Below, piece after piece: positions 21,715-29,452 of a stretch of 42,845 nucleotides of DNA. Source of the stretch: DASQWP01 sp050697555 (GTDB lineage: Bacteria; Actinomycetota; Thermoleophilia; Gaiellales; Gaiellaceae); NCBI GenBank assembly GCA_050697555.1, contig JBOHAD010000015.1:1-42845 (forward strand), given 5' to 3'. The notes under the pieces are model-generated. The model worked only from the letters and a program-made list of their open reading frames with translations. It did no database searches and was not told where the DNA came from. Both the position numbers and the translations under genes were made by a program. Each line of letters starts with the position of its first letter. Positions within the stretch are counted from its first letter, which is position 1.

Positions 21715-22425
21715 TTACGGGACGTCCCGCCGGTCGCGGGCGACGGGCTCCTCGCGCGTCGTGCCCGTGGCGACCGTGTCGTCGTCGCGCACGACCGTGC
21801 GCTCGCTCGTCGGGGTCGTCGTCGCGACCTCGTTCCGGTCGTAGTCGTGTACGTCCTCGTCCGGGACGACCGTCTTGCGGTCGACGACGCGCGAGCGCGG
21901 GCCCGTCGTGTCGAAGATGAACGCGAAGATGATCCCGAGCCCGAAGGCGAGAACGCCCTGGAACACGATCAGGTCCTCAGCGAGCCCGCCGAGGCCGATG
22001 TCGCTGATCCAGCCGGCGACGCTCTCTCCCTCGTCCGTCCCCGTCGGCCGGGTGGCGACGAGGATGCCGCCCACGATCACGAGAGCCGGCAGGAAGCCGA
22101 GGAGGAGCACTCCTGGGCTGACGATCGGGACCCCCCATTTCGTCCAGCCTCCGAAGAGCTGTGAGAGACCGAGGGCGGCGCCGGCGCCTGCGAGGATGCC
22201 CATCGCGGCCCAGTACTCGCTCGTCGAGCCGAGGTCGAAGAGCGTGGCCAGCCAGACGAGGAAGCCAGCGGCGGCCGCGCCGATGAGGGTGAAGAGGCCG
22301 CGGACGAGGGGCGGGCCGCCCCAGGCGCGCTCCTCGTGCCGATGCTCGACCGTCTCGTCCCGGCCGGCTACGCCGTCGCGGTCGCGGTCGACCACGGCAT
22401 CGCGATCACGTCGTCTCGAGAACAT
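21715..22425 (-). CDS. Membrane protein of unknown function
   Basis: A 236-residue protein. The N-terminus is highly charged (MFSRRRDRDAVVDRDRDG). Four hydrophobic segments follow: GLFTLIGAAAAGFLVWLATLF, AAMGILAGAGAALGLSQLF, VLLLGFLPALVIVGGILV and LIVFQGVLAFGLGIIFAFIF. The Asp/Arg/Thr-rich tail (RTVVRDDDTVATGTTREEP) is probably cytoplasmic. ATG 22425 has gaggtgag ahead of it; a GTG two codons upstream is possible. I do not recognise a family. Confidence 0.75.
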   Translation of the reverse strand: MFSRRRDRDAVVDRDRDGVAGRDETVEHRHEERAWGGPPLVRGLFTLIGAAAAGFLVWLATLFDLGSTSEYWAAMGILAGAGAALGLSQLFGGWTKWGVPIVSPGVLLLGFLPALVIVGGILVATRPTGTDEGESVAGWISDIGLGGLAEDLIVFQGVLAFGLGIIFAFIFDTTGPRSRVVDRKTVVPDEDVHDYDRNEVATTTPTSERTVVRDDDTVATGTTREEPVARDRRDVP

Positions 22426-22497
22426 GCACACTCACCTCGTTCGCGTCGGGTTGCGAGGAAATTTCCCGATTAAGGAACGCTTGTAACCCAGCTTCGG

Positions 22498-22529
22498 TTA
22501 CGCAGCGAGATTCGCTTACGCAGCGAGAT
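22498..22529. repeat. Direct repeat of ttacgcagcgagat at a stop codon
   Basis: The 14-mer occurs at 22498-22511 and 22516-22529. The second copy contains the stop (TAA on the minus strand) of the gene ending at 22516, so the last codons and stop are duplicated just downstream, as left by a short tandem duplication. Confidence 0.8.
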
Positions 22530-23118
22530 CGCGCCTGCGGGCGTCGAAGGAGCTCGAGAAGAGCTCGGCGCGGAAGGCGGCCAGCGCGTGCTCGCGGTCG
22601 TGGGCGAAGACGTGCTCCACGACGGCGACGCGTGCGTCGTTGTAGAAGGGGACGTCGACGTGCGCGCGGCTGACGACGTTGACCGACGTCTGCGTGCAGG
22701 CGGGGCACTCGACCGCGAGCCCCACGTCTCCGCCGCCCGGGCTGAGGAGCCGGAACGCTGATGGGAAGACCGGACGCGGCCGCTCCTCCGGGTAGCAGAA
22801 GAAGCTCCAGGGCCAGGTGCCGGCCTGGATCCGCCGCGCGGCCTGATCGACGAGCTCGGCGGACGAGGACTCGAAGCGCGAGGTCATGAGGTTGAAGTAG
22901 GACGTGTCGGAGCCGCCGAGCGGGGCCCAGTCGAGCTCGTCGTGGGTGACGAGCCCCTCGTGCTCCTCGCCGCAGGCGCAGGCGAAGGTGATCTGGTAGA
23001 CGGCCGGGTGAGCCGCGCCGGGCAGGCGCCCGACGACCCGGAACTCCGACAGGCGCACCTTCACCTCGTCCCGCGCTGGGCAGGAGAAGGCGTACCGCCC
23101 GGTGAGCTCGTCGTACAT
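22516..23118 (-). CDS. Conserved hypothetical protein with Cys-rich motifs
   Basis: A 200-residue soluble protein. Cysteine clusters occur at FSCPARDEV (about 12), FACACGEEHEG (about 46) and VECPACTQTSVNVV (about 136), which could form one or two metal sites. WPWSFFCYPEERPRP and YFNLMTSRFE look like conserved core segments. I cannot assign a family or role. It is flanked by a membrane protein and apt without overlap, so context says little. Confidence 0.65.
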   Translation of the reverse strand: MYDELTGRYAFSCPARDEVKVRLSEFRVVGRLPGAAHPAVYQITFACACGEEHEGLVTHDELDWAPLGGSDTSYFNLMTSRFESSSAELVDQAARRIQAGTWPWSFFCYPEERPRPVFPSAFRLLSPGGGDVGLAVECPACTQTSVNVVSRAHVDVPFYNDARVAVVEHVFAHDREHALAAFRAELFSSSFDARRRDLAA

Positions 23119-23179
23119 GTGCCCGAAGTATGTATCGGCCGACCGGACGGGAACCGCATCCCGCCGAGGGGTGAGTGGC

Positions 23180-23698
23180 TCAGTAGTGGATCAGGGAGAA
23201 GACGTCGTAGCCCTCGAGCTTCTCGCGGCCGTTCAGGAACTCGAGCTCGATCACGAAGGCGAGCGCCACGACCTCCCCGCCGAGCTGCTCGACGAGGTCG
23301 ACCTTGGCGCGGGCGGTTCCGCCGGTGGCGAGGAGGTCGTCGTGCACGAGCACCCGCGCTCCGCGCGCGATCGCGTCGGCGTGCAGCTCGAGCGCGTCGA
23401 AGCCGTACTCGAGCGCGTACTTGGCGCTCACCGTCCTCCAGGGCAGCTTGCCCGGCTTGCGCGCCGCCACGAAGCCGCAGCCGAGGCGGTACGCGAGGGC
23501 CGCACCGAGGATGAAGCCCCGCGCCTCGGCTCCGAGCACGACGTCGGGCTTGCGCGGCTCGGCGAACGCGGCCAGCTGCTCCACCGTCTCGTGCAGCGCG
23601 TCCGGGTCCGCGAGCAGCGGCATGATGTCCTTGAAGACGATCCCGCGCTTGGGGAAGTCCGGGATGTCCCGGATCTTCGAGGCGAGATCGACTGCCAT
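23180..23698 (-). CDS. apt: Adenine phosphoribosyltransferase
   Basis: Apt salvages adenine with PRPP to form AMP. The 172-residue length is standard. Signatures are IPDFPKRGIVFKDIMPLL at 12-29, VLGAEARGFILGAALAYRL, FVAARKPGKLPW and the PRPP-binding loop VLVHDDLLATGGTA. The ATG overlaps the stop of the upstream MerR gene (TGATG), so it is the last gene of an rsiG-FHA-merR-apt operon. Confidence 0.96.
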   Translation of the reverse strand: MAVDLASKIRDIPDFPKRGIVFKDIMPLLADPDALHETVEQLAAFAEPRKPDVVLGAEARGFILGAALAYRLGCGFVAARKPGKLPWRTVSAKYALEYGFDALELHADAIARGARVLVHDDLLATGGTARAKVDLVEQLGGEVVALAFVIELEFLNGREKLEGYDVFSLIHY

Positions 23699-24387
23699 CA
23701 GCGCGGAACGATAGACCGAACCGCGCGCCAGAAGAGGAGATGGGAGAGCTCCTGCGAGAGGGAAGCGAGCGTCTCCAGCTCCTCGAGGCCGGCGTGGCGC
23801 CGCTCCGGGTTGTGGGAGCGGAGCGACGGCGCGACGATCTGCTCCAGGAGCCCGGCCTCGCGGTCGGCGCCGGTGCGGAAGCTCCGCAGGTGCCGAGGGG
23901 CGACGCCGAAGCGCGTGAGGCGGAAGCAGGCAGCGGCCACGTCGACGTCTCGCTCGGCGAAGAGCTTGCGGCCGTCGACGGCGTGCGATTCGACGAGGCC
24001 GAATTCCTCCAGCTCGCGCGCGAAGGCGGCGTCGACGCCCGCCCGTTCGCAAAGCGTGGCGAGGTCGATCTCGACCTCCGGCGCCCGCAGGCCCGCCCGC
24101 GGCGCCCGCTCGCGGCGATGCGCTCCAGAGGAAAGCTCCTGGCGGATCACGCGCAGCGGCAGGAACTCGTCCCGTTGCAGGCGCAGGATCGTCTCCAGGA
24201 GCTCGACGTCCTCCTCGGCGAAGAGCCGGTAGCCACCCTGCGTACGCCGCGGCAGGAGCAGGCCTTGATCCTCGAGGTAGCGGATCTTCGAGATCGAGAT
24301 GTCGGGGAACTCGTCGCGTAGGCGCCGGCAGACGGCGCCGATGGTCAGCGGTCGGGCTCCGTCCGTCTGCGCAGTCGCGGCTTCCAA
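23698..24387 (-). CDS. MerR-family regulator, FtsR/Rv1828-like
   Basis: A 229-residue MerR regulator. The N-terminal winged helix is LTIGAVCRRLRDEFPDISISKIRYLEDQGLL, continuing RRTQGGYRLFAEEDVELLETILRLQRDEFLPL. A second helix-turn-helix-like C-terminal domain (EVEIDLATLCERAGVD...ERDVDVAAACFRLTRFGV) is typical of the Rv1828/FtsR group, which regulates cell division genes in Corynebacterium. Synteny supports this: in mycobacteria Rv1828 sits next to the FHA protein GarA, as here. A TTG start is used because it is the only one giving the full N-terminus. Confidence 0.82.
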   Translation of the reverse strand: MEAATAQTDGARPLTIGAVCRRLRDEFPDISISKIRYLEDQGLLLPRRTQGGYRLFAEEDVELLETILRLQRDEFLPLRVIRQELSSGAHRRERAPRAGLRAPEVEIDLATLCERAGVDAAFARELEEFGLVESHAVDGRKLFAERDVDVAAACFRLTRFGVAPRHLRSFRTGADREAGLLEQIVAPSLRSHNPERRHAGLEELETLASLSQELSHLLFWRAVRSIVPR

Positions 24388-24388
24388 C

Positions 24389-24856
24389 CTAGCTCCTGAG
24401 GAACGTGAGCTTGTACTTGCCGATCTGCAGCTCGTCCCCGTCCTCGAGGCGGGCCGTCTCCACGCGGCGGCGGTTCACGTAGGTGCCGTTCAGGCTGCCC
24501 TCGTCGTCGATCGTGAAACCGTCCTGGCCGCGCGTGATGACCGCGTGCTGGCGCGAGACGGTGACGTCGTCGAGAAAGACGTCGCATTCGGGCGCCCTTC
24601 CGAGGGAGACCCGCTCGTTCTCGAGGGCGAACGTCTCCCCCGCCCTGCCGCCGCCCGAGCGGACGACGAGCGCCGGGCCCTCGATGCGAAGGTCGGCGAG
24701 GGAGAGAGAGTCGTCCTCGCTCGTCTCCTCGGGCGTGAAGGTCATGGTCGTGTGCGCACCGGGCTCGTCGTGGATGAGGAGGGCGCCGCACTTGGAGCAG
24801 TAGTTCGAGGCCTCCGGGTTCTGGAAGCCGCACTCCGGACAGTGGACGTGCGTCAT
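24389..24856 (-). CDS. Zinc-ribbon FHA-domain protein, GarA-like
   Basis: A 155-residue protein: a zinc ribbon (CPECGF...YCSKCG, residues 6-23), a Thr-rich linker with TFTPEETSEDD (about 39-49), then an FHA domain with SLGRAPECDVFLDDVTVSRQHAVI and GFTIDDEGSLNGTYVN. In GarA the linker threonine is phosphorylated by Pkn kinases and folds back onto the FHA domain, switching control of 2-oxoglutarate metabolism; TFTPEETSED is in the right place for such a switch. Classical GarA lacks the zinc ribbon. The ATG overlaps the stop of the RsiG-like gene. Confidence 0.9.
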   Translation of the reverse strand: MTHVHCPECGFQNPEASNYCSKCGALLIHDEPGAHTTMTFTPEETSEDDSLSLADLRIEGPALVVRSGGGRAGETFALENERVSLGRAPECDVFLDDVTVSRQHAVITRGQDGFTIDDEGSLNGTYVNRRRVETARLEDGDELQIGKYKLTFLRS

Positions 24857-25137
24857 TCCCTCTTCTCGTCGACCGGTGCGAGCTCCTCCTCGGTGGGCGG
24901 CGGCGCCTTCGACGTGAGGATCTGCGCGAGCCGGTCGACGTCGATCTCGTGGAGCGGGCTCTCCCCCTCTCCGACCTGCTTCTGGAGGCGTGCTTGCAGC
25001 TCGGCGCGGAGGATGTCGATCTTCCCGTGCAGGATGCGCCGTTCGTACGAGACCTCGCGCTCCCTCTTCATGAGCTCGCGAATCAGGTCGCGCAGCTCCT
25101 GGTCGGACAGGGTTCCCAGGTCAGGAAGGGCTTCCAC
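24853..25137 (-). CDS. RsiG-like c-di-GMP-binding anti-sigma factor candidate
   Basis: A 94-residue, mostly helical protein. RsiG in Streptomyces binds c-di-GMP through the helix motif E(X)3S(X)2R(X)3Q(X)3D and sequesters a sigma factor. Here E26, S30, R33, H37 and D41 follow that spacing exactly, with His in place of Gln, within REREVSYERRILHGKID. A single motif per chain recalls the one-motif homodimeric form described in Rubrobacter. GTG 25137 with ctggag ahead is chosen; GTG 25176 would add 13 residues. It heads the FHA-merR-apt operon. Its sigma partner is not identified. Confidence 0.72.
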   Translation of the reverse strand: MEALPDLGTLSDQELRDLIRELMKREREVSYERRILHGKIDILRAELQARLQKQVGEGESPLHEIDVDRLAQILTSKAPPPTEEELAPVDEKRE

Positions 25138-25225
25138 GCGGCACTCCAGGGTCGGGGACTGGGCTCGTGCCTGCACAGTAAACCATCAGGGCGGCCATCC
25201 TTCAACCTCGACTTGAGGGTTGAGC

Positions 25226-27733
25226 CTACTCCTCCTCCCCGCCGGCCACGATCTCCTCCACGAGACCGACGAACTCGTCCTCGAGGCGGGCCCCCTCCTC
25301 GGGTGTCTGCCCCTCGGCGTAGACGTGCACGAGCGGCTCGTCCGGGTCGGGTAGCACCTGCGCCCAGCCGCGCTCCTCGAAGACCTTGATTCCGTCGCGT
25401 ACGTCCACCTCCTTGCCCTTCATCCGCTCGGTGAGGACGCGCATGACGGCTCCCTTCCGCGCCCAGGGACAGCGCACTTGGCGGTGGATCACTGTCGACT
25501 CCGGGAGCTCGGCCACGATCTCGGAGAGCGGGCGCCGCAGCGGGGCCAGCAGCTCGAGCAGCTTGCAGAGGCTCGCCACCGCGTCGTAGGCGGGCGCGAA
25601 CTCGGGGAAGACGAAGCCGCCGCCCACCGAGCCCGCGAAGATGACGCCGTCGCCGGCCGCCGCGCGGGTCAGCGCTGCGAGCGAGGAGGGCGTCCGCTCG
25701 ACCTCGAGCTCGGTGCCCTCGACGAGCCGCTCGACGAGGCTCGTCACGGTGGTCGGGAAGGCGAGCCTGCCGCTCCTCCCGTCCGAGGCGAGCAGGCGGA
25801 GGAAGAGGAGAAGCTCCTGCTCGACGGCCACCTCCCTGGCCAGGTCGTCCACGAGGTAGAGCCGCTCGGCGGCCGGATCGAGGACGACGCCGAAGTCGGC
25901 GCCCACGGCGCGGACGAGGCGCTTCGTCTGCCCGAGCGCCTCGGAGAGGCGCGCCCCCGCCCGCTCCGAGCGGTGCTCGCTGACGTAGGGGTTCGAGGCG
26001 ACGACCTCGACGTCGAGCGCGCCGAGGACGAGCGGAAGCACGAGCGAGGCGGGCGAGTACGAGTAGTCGACCACGAGGCGGTAGCCGCGGGCCCCGATCG
26101 CCTGCGCGTCGAGCGTGCGCACGAGGTCCTGGACGTAGCTCTCGGCGGCGCGGGCGGGGAAGGTGATCTCCCCCACCTCGTCCCAGGCCGCTCGGCGGAA
26201 CTCCTGGCGGGAGAAGTGCTTCTCGATCTCCTTGACGAGCTCCGGCGTCGCCTGGATCCCGGGCGGCTCGAAGATGCGGATCACGACGACCTCGGGGTCC
26301 GCGGCGCTCGGCTGCACGTGGATGCCGGCGTCGTAGCTCTCGCTCTTCAGGAGATGGCGATTCACCGCGGCCGGCATGATCTGGAGGTCGGCGGCGTGGA
26401 CCCCCGTCGAGTTGACGCCGGCCAGAAGGGCCCGGCGGATGAGGCGGCAGGACGGCGATGCGGCGCGGCTCGTGACGACGCGGGCGCCGCGCTCGAGCGC
26501 CGTCCCGAGCGCGATCCCGAGGCGAAGCGCGGTCTCGGGGGTCAGGTCGACGTTGATCAGCCCGGAGATGCCGTCGGCGCCGAAGAGGCGCGAGGAAAGG
26601 CGCGACTCCCAGATGAGGTTGCGGTCGACGACCGCGCCGGACTCCACCTCCTTGAACGGGTAGATGCGGACGCCCGGCATGACGACGCTCTGCGGGCCGA
26701 TCGTGCTCGAGTCGCCCACAGCCACGCCTTCGTGCAGGCGCGCGTGGGCCCTGATGTCGCACGACTTGCCGACGACGGCCCCCTCGACGAGGACGCTGCG
26801 GCCGAGGAACGTGGAAGCGTCGATCACCGAGCGAGCCGTGTGGGCGTGGTCGCGGAGCGTCACGCTCTGCATGAGCACCGAGTAAGGCCCCACCGACGCG
26901 CGCGGCGCGATCCGGCAGTAGTTGCCGACGAACGCAGGGCCTTCGACCGACTCGATGTCGTCGTGGCCGACCCCCTCCCCCACCCACACGTTGCCGCGGA
27001 TGCGAATCCCGGGCACGTTCAGCCGGACCCGCTCGTCGAGCGCGTCGAAGTTGGCCTGCCGGTACTGGTCGAGGTTGCCGATGTCCTGCCAGTAGCCCTC
27101 GGCGACGTAGCCGTAGAGCGGCCTCCCCATCTCGAGGAGGAGCGGGAAGAGCTCCTTGGAGAAGTCGTACGGGCGGTCCGTCGGAACGTGCCTGAGGACC
27201 TCGGGCTCGAGCACGTAGATGCCGGTGTTGATCGTGTCCGTGAAGACCTGGCCCCACGAAGGCTTCTCCAGGAAGCGCTCGATGCGGCCATCGGAGTCGG
27301 TCACGACGATCCCGAACTCGAGCGGGTTGGGGACGCTCACGAGGCCGATCGTGACGAGAGCCCCCCTCTCGCGGTGGAAGCGGACGAGGTCGGCGAGGTC
27401 GATGTCGCAGAGGGCGTCGCCGGAGATGACGAGGAACGTCTCGTCGAGAGCCTCCTCGGCGAGCTTCACCGAGCCCGCCGTGCCCGCGGGCGATTCCTCG
27501 ACGGAGTAGCGGATCGAGACGCCCTGCGACTCGCCGGCGCCGAAGTAGCCGCGGATCGCCTGCGGCATGAACGCGACCGTGACGATGATGTCCTCGAACC
27601 CGTGCTTCTTGAGGAGCTCGACGATGTGCTCCATGCATGGCTTGCCCACGATGGGCACCATCGGCTTCGGCTGGTTCGACGTGAGCGGGCGAAGGCGCGT
27701 GCCCTCGCCGCCGGCCATGACGACGGCCTTCAC
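25226..27733 (-). CDS. Sugar nucleotidyltransferase / phosphomannomutase-like fusion
   Basis: An 835-residue fusion. The N-terminal nucleotidyltransferase (about 1-235) has KAVVMAGGEGTRLRPLTSNQPKPMVPI, FLVISGDALCDIDL and EKPSWGQVFTDTINTGIYVL. A left-handed beta-helix of hexapeptide repeats follows (about 250-370). The C-terminal half resembles phosphomannomutase/phosphoglucomutase, but its active-site motifs are degraded. The metal loop DGDGDR reads DPAAER, and the phosphoserine TASHNP segment reads QPSAADPE. So sugar-1-phosphate activation (GDP-mannose or NDP-glucose) is likely, while mutase activity is doubtful. The GTG overlaps the pgsA-like stop by 4 nt. Confidence 0.85.
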   Translation of the reverse strand: MKAVVMAGGEGTRLRPLTSNQPKPMVPIVGKPCMEHIVELLKKHGFEDIIVTVAFMPQAIRGYFGAGESQGVSIRYSVEESPAGTAGSVKLAEEALDETFLVISGDALCDIDLADLVRFHRERGALVTIGLVSVPNPLEFGIVVTDSDGRIERFLEKPSWGQVFTDTINTGIYVLEPEVLRHVPTDRPYDFSKELFPLLLEMGRPLYGYVAEGYWQDIGNLDQYRQANFDALDERVRLNVPGIRIRGNVWVGEGVGHDDIESVEGPAFVGNYCRIAPRASVGPYSVLMQSVTLRDHAHTARSVIDASTFLGRSVLVEGAVVGKSCDIRAHARLHEGVAVGDSSTIGPQSVVMPGVRIYPFKEVESGAVVDRNLIWESRLSSRLFGADGISGLINVDLTPETALRLGIALGTALERGARVVTSRAASPSCRLIRRALLAGVNSTGVHAADLQIMPAAVNRHLLKSESYDAGIHVQPSAADPEVVVIRIFEPPGIQATPELVKEIEKHFSRQEFRRAAWDEVGEITFPARAAESYVQDLVRTLDAQAIGARGYRLVVDYSYSPASLVLPLVLGALDVEVVASNPYVSEHRSERAGARLSEALGQTKRLVRAVGADFGVVLDPAAERLYLVDDLAREVAVEQELLLFLRLLASDGRSGRLAFPTTVTSLVERLVEGTELEVERTPSSLAALTRAAAGDGVIFAGSVGGGFVFPEFAPAYDAVASLCKLLELLAPLRRPLSEIVAELPESTVIHRQVRCPWARKGAVMRVLTERMKGKEVDVRDGIKVFEERGWAQVLPDPDEPLVHVYAEGQTPEEGARLEDEFVGLVEEIVAGGEEE

Positions 27734-28284
27734 GGGGCTCTCACCGTCCCCAGCGCGCGGGCGACGTAGGCCACGGCGGCCGCGACCGCGATCCCGACGC
27801 CGGTCCAGAAGAGCCACAGCGGCCAGTCGGCCCCTTCGTTCGTGATCAGGACGGCGACGAGAGCCGCGTAGAGCACCCAGGTGGCCAGCTTCCCCAGGAG
27901 GCTGACGGAAAACTCGTAGCCGCGGCGGACGGCGGCGGGCGTTCCGGCGAGGAGGAGGCCGTCCCGGGCGAGGATGACGACGAGCGCGGGCCACGGGAGC
28001 CGCCCCTCGAGCCACAGGAGCACCACGGCGGCGTCGATCATCAGCCGGTCCGCGAGCGGGTCTGCGAACTTGCCGAACTCGGACTCGACCCGCCAGCGGC
28101 GCGCCAGCCAGCCGTCCACCTGGTCGGTGATCCCGGCGAGCGCGAAGACGAGGGCGGCGGCGATGCTCCGGTTCCCGTCCGCGGTGACCAGGAGGACGAC
28201 GAAGACCGGGATGAGGGCAAGGCGCAGGACCGTCAGCGCGTTGGGAAGGTGCGCAAGCGGAGCCGGAACGACGCGGGTCGCCAT
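27730..28284 (-). CDS. CDP-alcohol phosphatidyltransferase (PgsA-like)
   Basis: A 184-residue integral membrane enzyme that moves a phosphatidyl group from CDP-diacylglycerol to an alcohol. The signature D(X)2DG(X)2AR(X)8G(X)3D(X)3D is complete (DQVDGWLAR...GKFADPLAD, about residues 54-76). About five to six hydrophobic segments are visible. Glycerol-3-phosphate (PgsA) is the most common acceptor, but inositol phosphate or a cardiolipin-type reaction cannot be excluded. It is coupled to the nucleotidyltransferase fusion and divergent from the hutF-like gene. Confidence 0.87.
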   Translation of the reverse strand: MATRVVPAPLAHLPNALTVLRLALIPVFVVLLVTADGNRSIAAALVFALAGITDQVDGWLARRWRVESEFGKFADPLADRLMIDAAVVLLWLEGRLPWPALVVILARDGLLLAGTPAAVRRGYEFSVSLLGKLATWVLYAALVAVLITNEGADWPLWLFWTGVGIAVAAAVAYVARALGTVRAP

Positions 28285-28297
28285 GGCAAGGGAATGG

Positions 28298-28303
28298 TAA
28301 CGT
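28298..28303 (+). promoter_or_regulatory. Candidate -10 box of the hutF-like gene
   Basis: TAACGT ends 7 nt before ATG 28311, a leaderless arrangement. It lies only 14 nt from the divergent pgsA-like start. Confidence 0.45.
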
Positions 28304-28310
28304 CGCCGCG

Positions 28311-29342
28311 ATGGCCGACCGGCTGGCGCTTCCCGGCTTCGTGAACGCGCACAGCCACGCCTTCCAGCGCGCACTCCGCGGCCGCGTCGAGGGCGGCGAC
28401 TTCTGGGCCTGGCGCGAGTCCATGCTGGATCTCGCCCGGGGTCAGACCCCGTCACAGGTTCGTGCCGACTATGCGGAAACGTTCCGCGAGATGCGGGCGG
28501 CCGGCTACACGGCCGTCGGCGAGTTCCACTACCTCGGCTTCGAGGAGGCGCGGGCCACCTGGGAGGCGGCGCGCGAGGCGGGCCTCGAGCTCGTCCTCCT
28601 TCACGCCGCCTACGCGCGCGGCGGCCTGGAGCGCTTCCGCCAGGAGTCGGTGGCCGCGTACGTGGGGCAAGTCGAGGCGCTCCGCGAGGAGGGCATGCGG
28701 GTCGGGCTCGCCCCCCACTCCGTGCGCGCGTGCCCGCGCGCGTGGCTCGAGGAGCTCGGGCGCTACGGCGAGAGCGAGGGGCTCGTCCTCCACGTGCACG
28801 CGGACGAGCAGCCTCGCGAGATCGAGGAATGCCTCGCCGAGCACGGGCTCCGCCCCATCGAGCTCCTGGCGGAGACCGGCTGCCTCGGGCCGCGGACGAC
28901 GGTCGTCCACGCGACGCACGCGGACGAGCCCGAGCTCGACCTCCTCGCAGAAGCCGGCGCGCGCGTCTGCCTCTGTCCCACGACGGAGGCGAACCTCGGA
29001 GACGGCTTCCCTCCCCTGGAGGCTGTGCTCGAGCGCGGAATCCCGCTCTGCGTCGGCTCGGACTCGAACGTGCGCATCGACCCGCTCGAGGAGCTCCGCG
29101 AGCTCGAAGGCATCGCCCGAAGGCAGGCGCTCCGCCGGAACGTCGTCCCGCCGGGGCGGCTCCTCGAGATCGGCTCGTCCGAGGGCGCGGCGGCGCTCGG
29201 GCTCGACGAGTGGCCGGGCATCGAGGTCGACCTCGCCCACGAGTCCCTTCGCGGCGTGCCGCGCGAGGAGGCGCCGGCGGCGCTCGTCTTCGGCTGCGCC
29301 GCCGACGTCGTCGTGTCCCCATACGACACGGCCGGGGTCTGA
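28311..29342 (+). CDS. hutF: Formimidoylglutamate deiminase-like amidohydrolase (HutF-like, short)
   Basis: A 343-residue amidohydrolase. HutF removes ammonia from N-formimidoyl-L-glutamate in histidine degradation. Family marks are LPGFVNAHSHAFQRALRGR with FWAWRESM at the start, GEFHYLG near 66, LHVHADEQPREIEE near 163, VVHATHADEPEL near 200 and VGSDSNVRIDPLEELRELE near 248. HutF proteins are usually near 450 residues; the N-terminal beta-domain of about 50 residues and part of the C-terminus are missing. A REP-like palindrome lies inside the gene (28437-28451), and another supplies its stop codon. No other hut genes are present, so the substrate is tentative. Confidence 0.75.
   Translation: MADRLALPGFVNAHSHAFQRALRGRVEGGDFWAWRESMLDLARGQTPSQVRADYAETFREMRAAGYTAVGEFHYLGFEEARATWEAAREAGLELVLLHAAYARGGLERFRQESVAAYVGQVEALREEGMRVGLAPHSVRACPRAWLEELGRYGESEGLVLHVHADEQPREIEECLAEHGLRPIELLAETGCLGPRTTVVHATHADEPELDLLAEAGARVCLCPTTEANLGDGFPPLEAVLERGIPLCVGSDSNVRIDPLEELRELEGIARRQALRRNVVPPGRLLEIGSSEGAAALGLDEWPGIEVDLAHESLRGVPREEAPAALVFGCAADVVVSPYDTAGV
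28437..28451. repeat. REP-like palindrome inside hutF
   Basis: cggggtcagaccccg is a perfect 15-bp palindrome around a central A. The same core (GGGGTCWGACCCC) occurs at 29334-29346, 42388-42400 (one mismatch) and 42503-42517. Here it is translated as part of ARGQTPSQ. Confidence 0.7.
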
Positions 29343-29396
29343 CCCCCGGACACGGCCGGAGGGGACACGGCCGGGACCTGGCCCCGGACACGGCTG
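29334..29396. repeat. REP-like cluster at the end of hutF
   Basis: ggggtctgacccc (29334-29346) contains the hutF TGA. It is followed by three copies of a gacacggc(c) motif within 50 bp (ccggacacggccgg, ggggacacggccggg, ccccggacacggct). The segment from 29356 resembles 42378-42402, linking this cluster to the one upstream of treS. Confidence 0.65.
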
Positions 29397-29397
29397 T

Positions 29398-29403
29398 TAG
29401 GGT
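29398..29403 (+). promoter_or_regulatory. Candidate -10 box of the M23 peptidase gene
   Basis: TAGGGT lies 50 nt before ATG 29453. It matches the proposed -10 boxes of the PHP and rpoD genes. Confidence 0.35.
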
Positions 29404-29452
29404 CCTGTGAGCGGCGAGGAGTCGGGCGGCTCGGGGCGAATGGGCTTGGTCC

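Noticed and set aside
25083..28423. Long alternative frames on both strands over the nucleotidyltransferase and pgsA region
   Set aside because: They are shadows of the two real genes; translations lack any domain, and Arg, Ala and Gly dominate.
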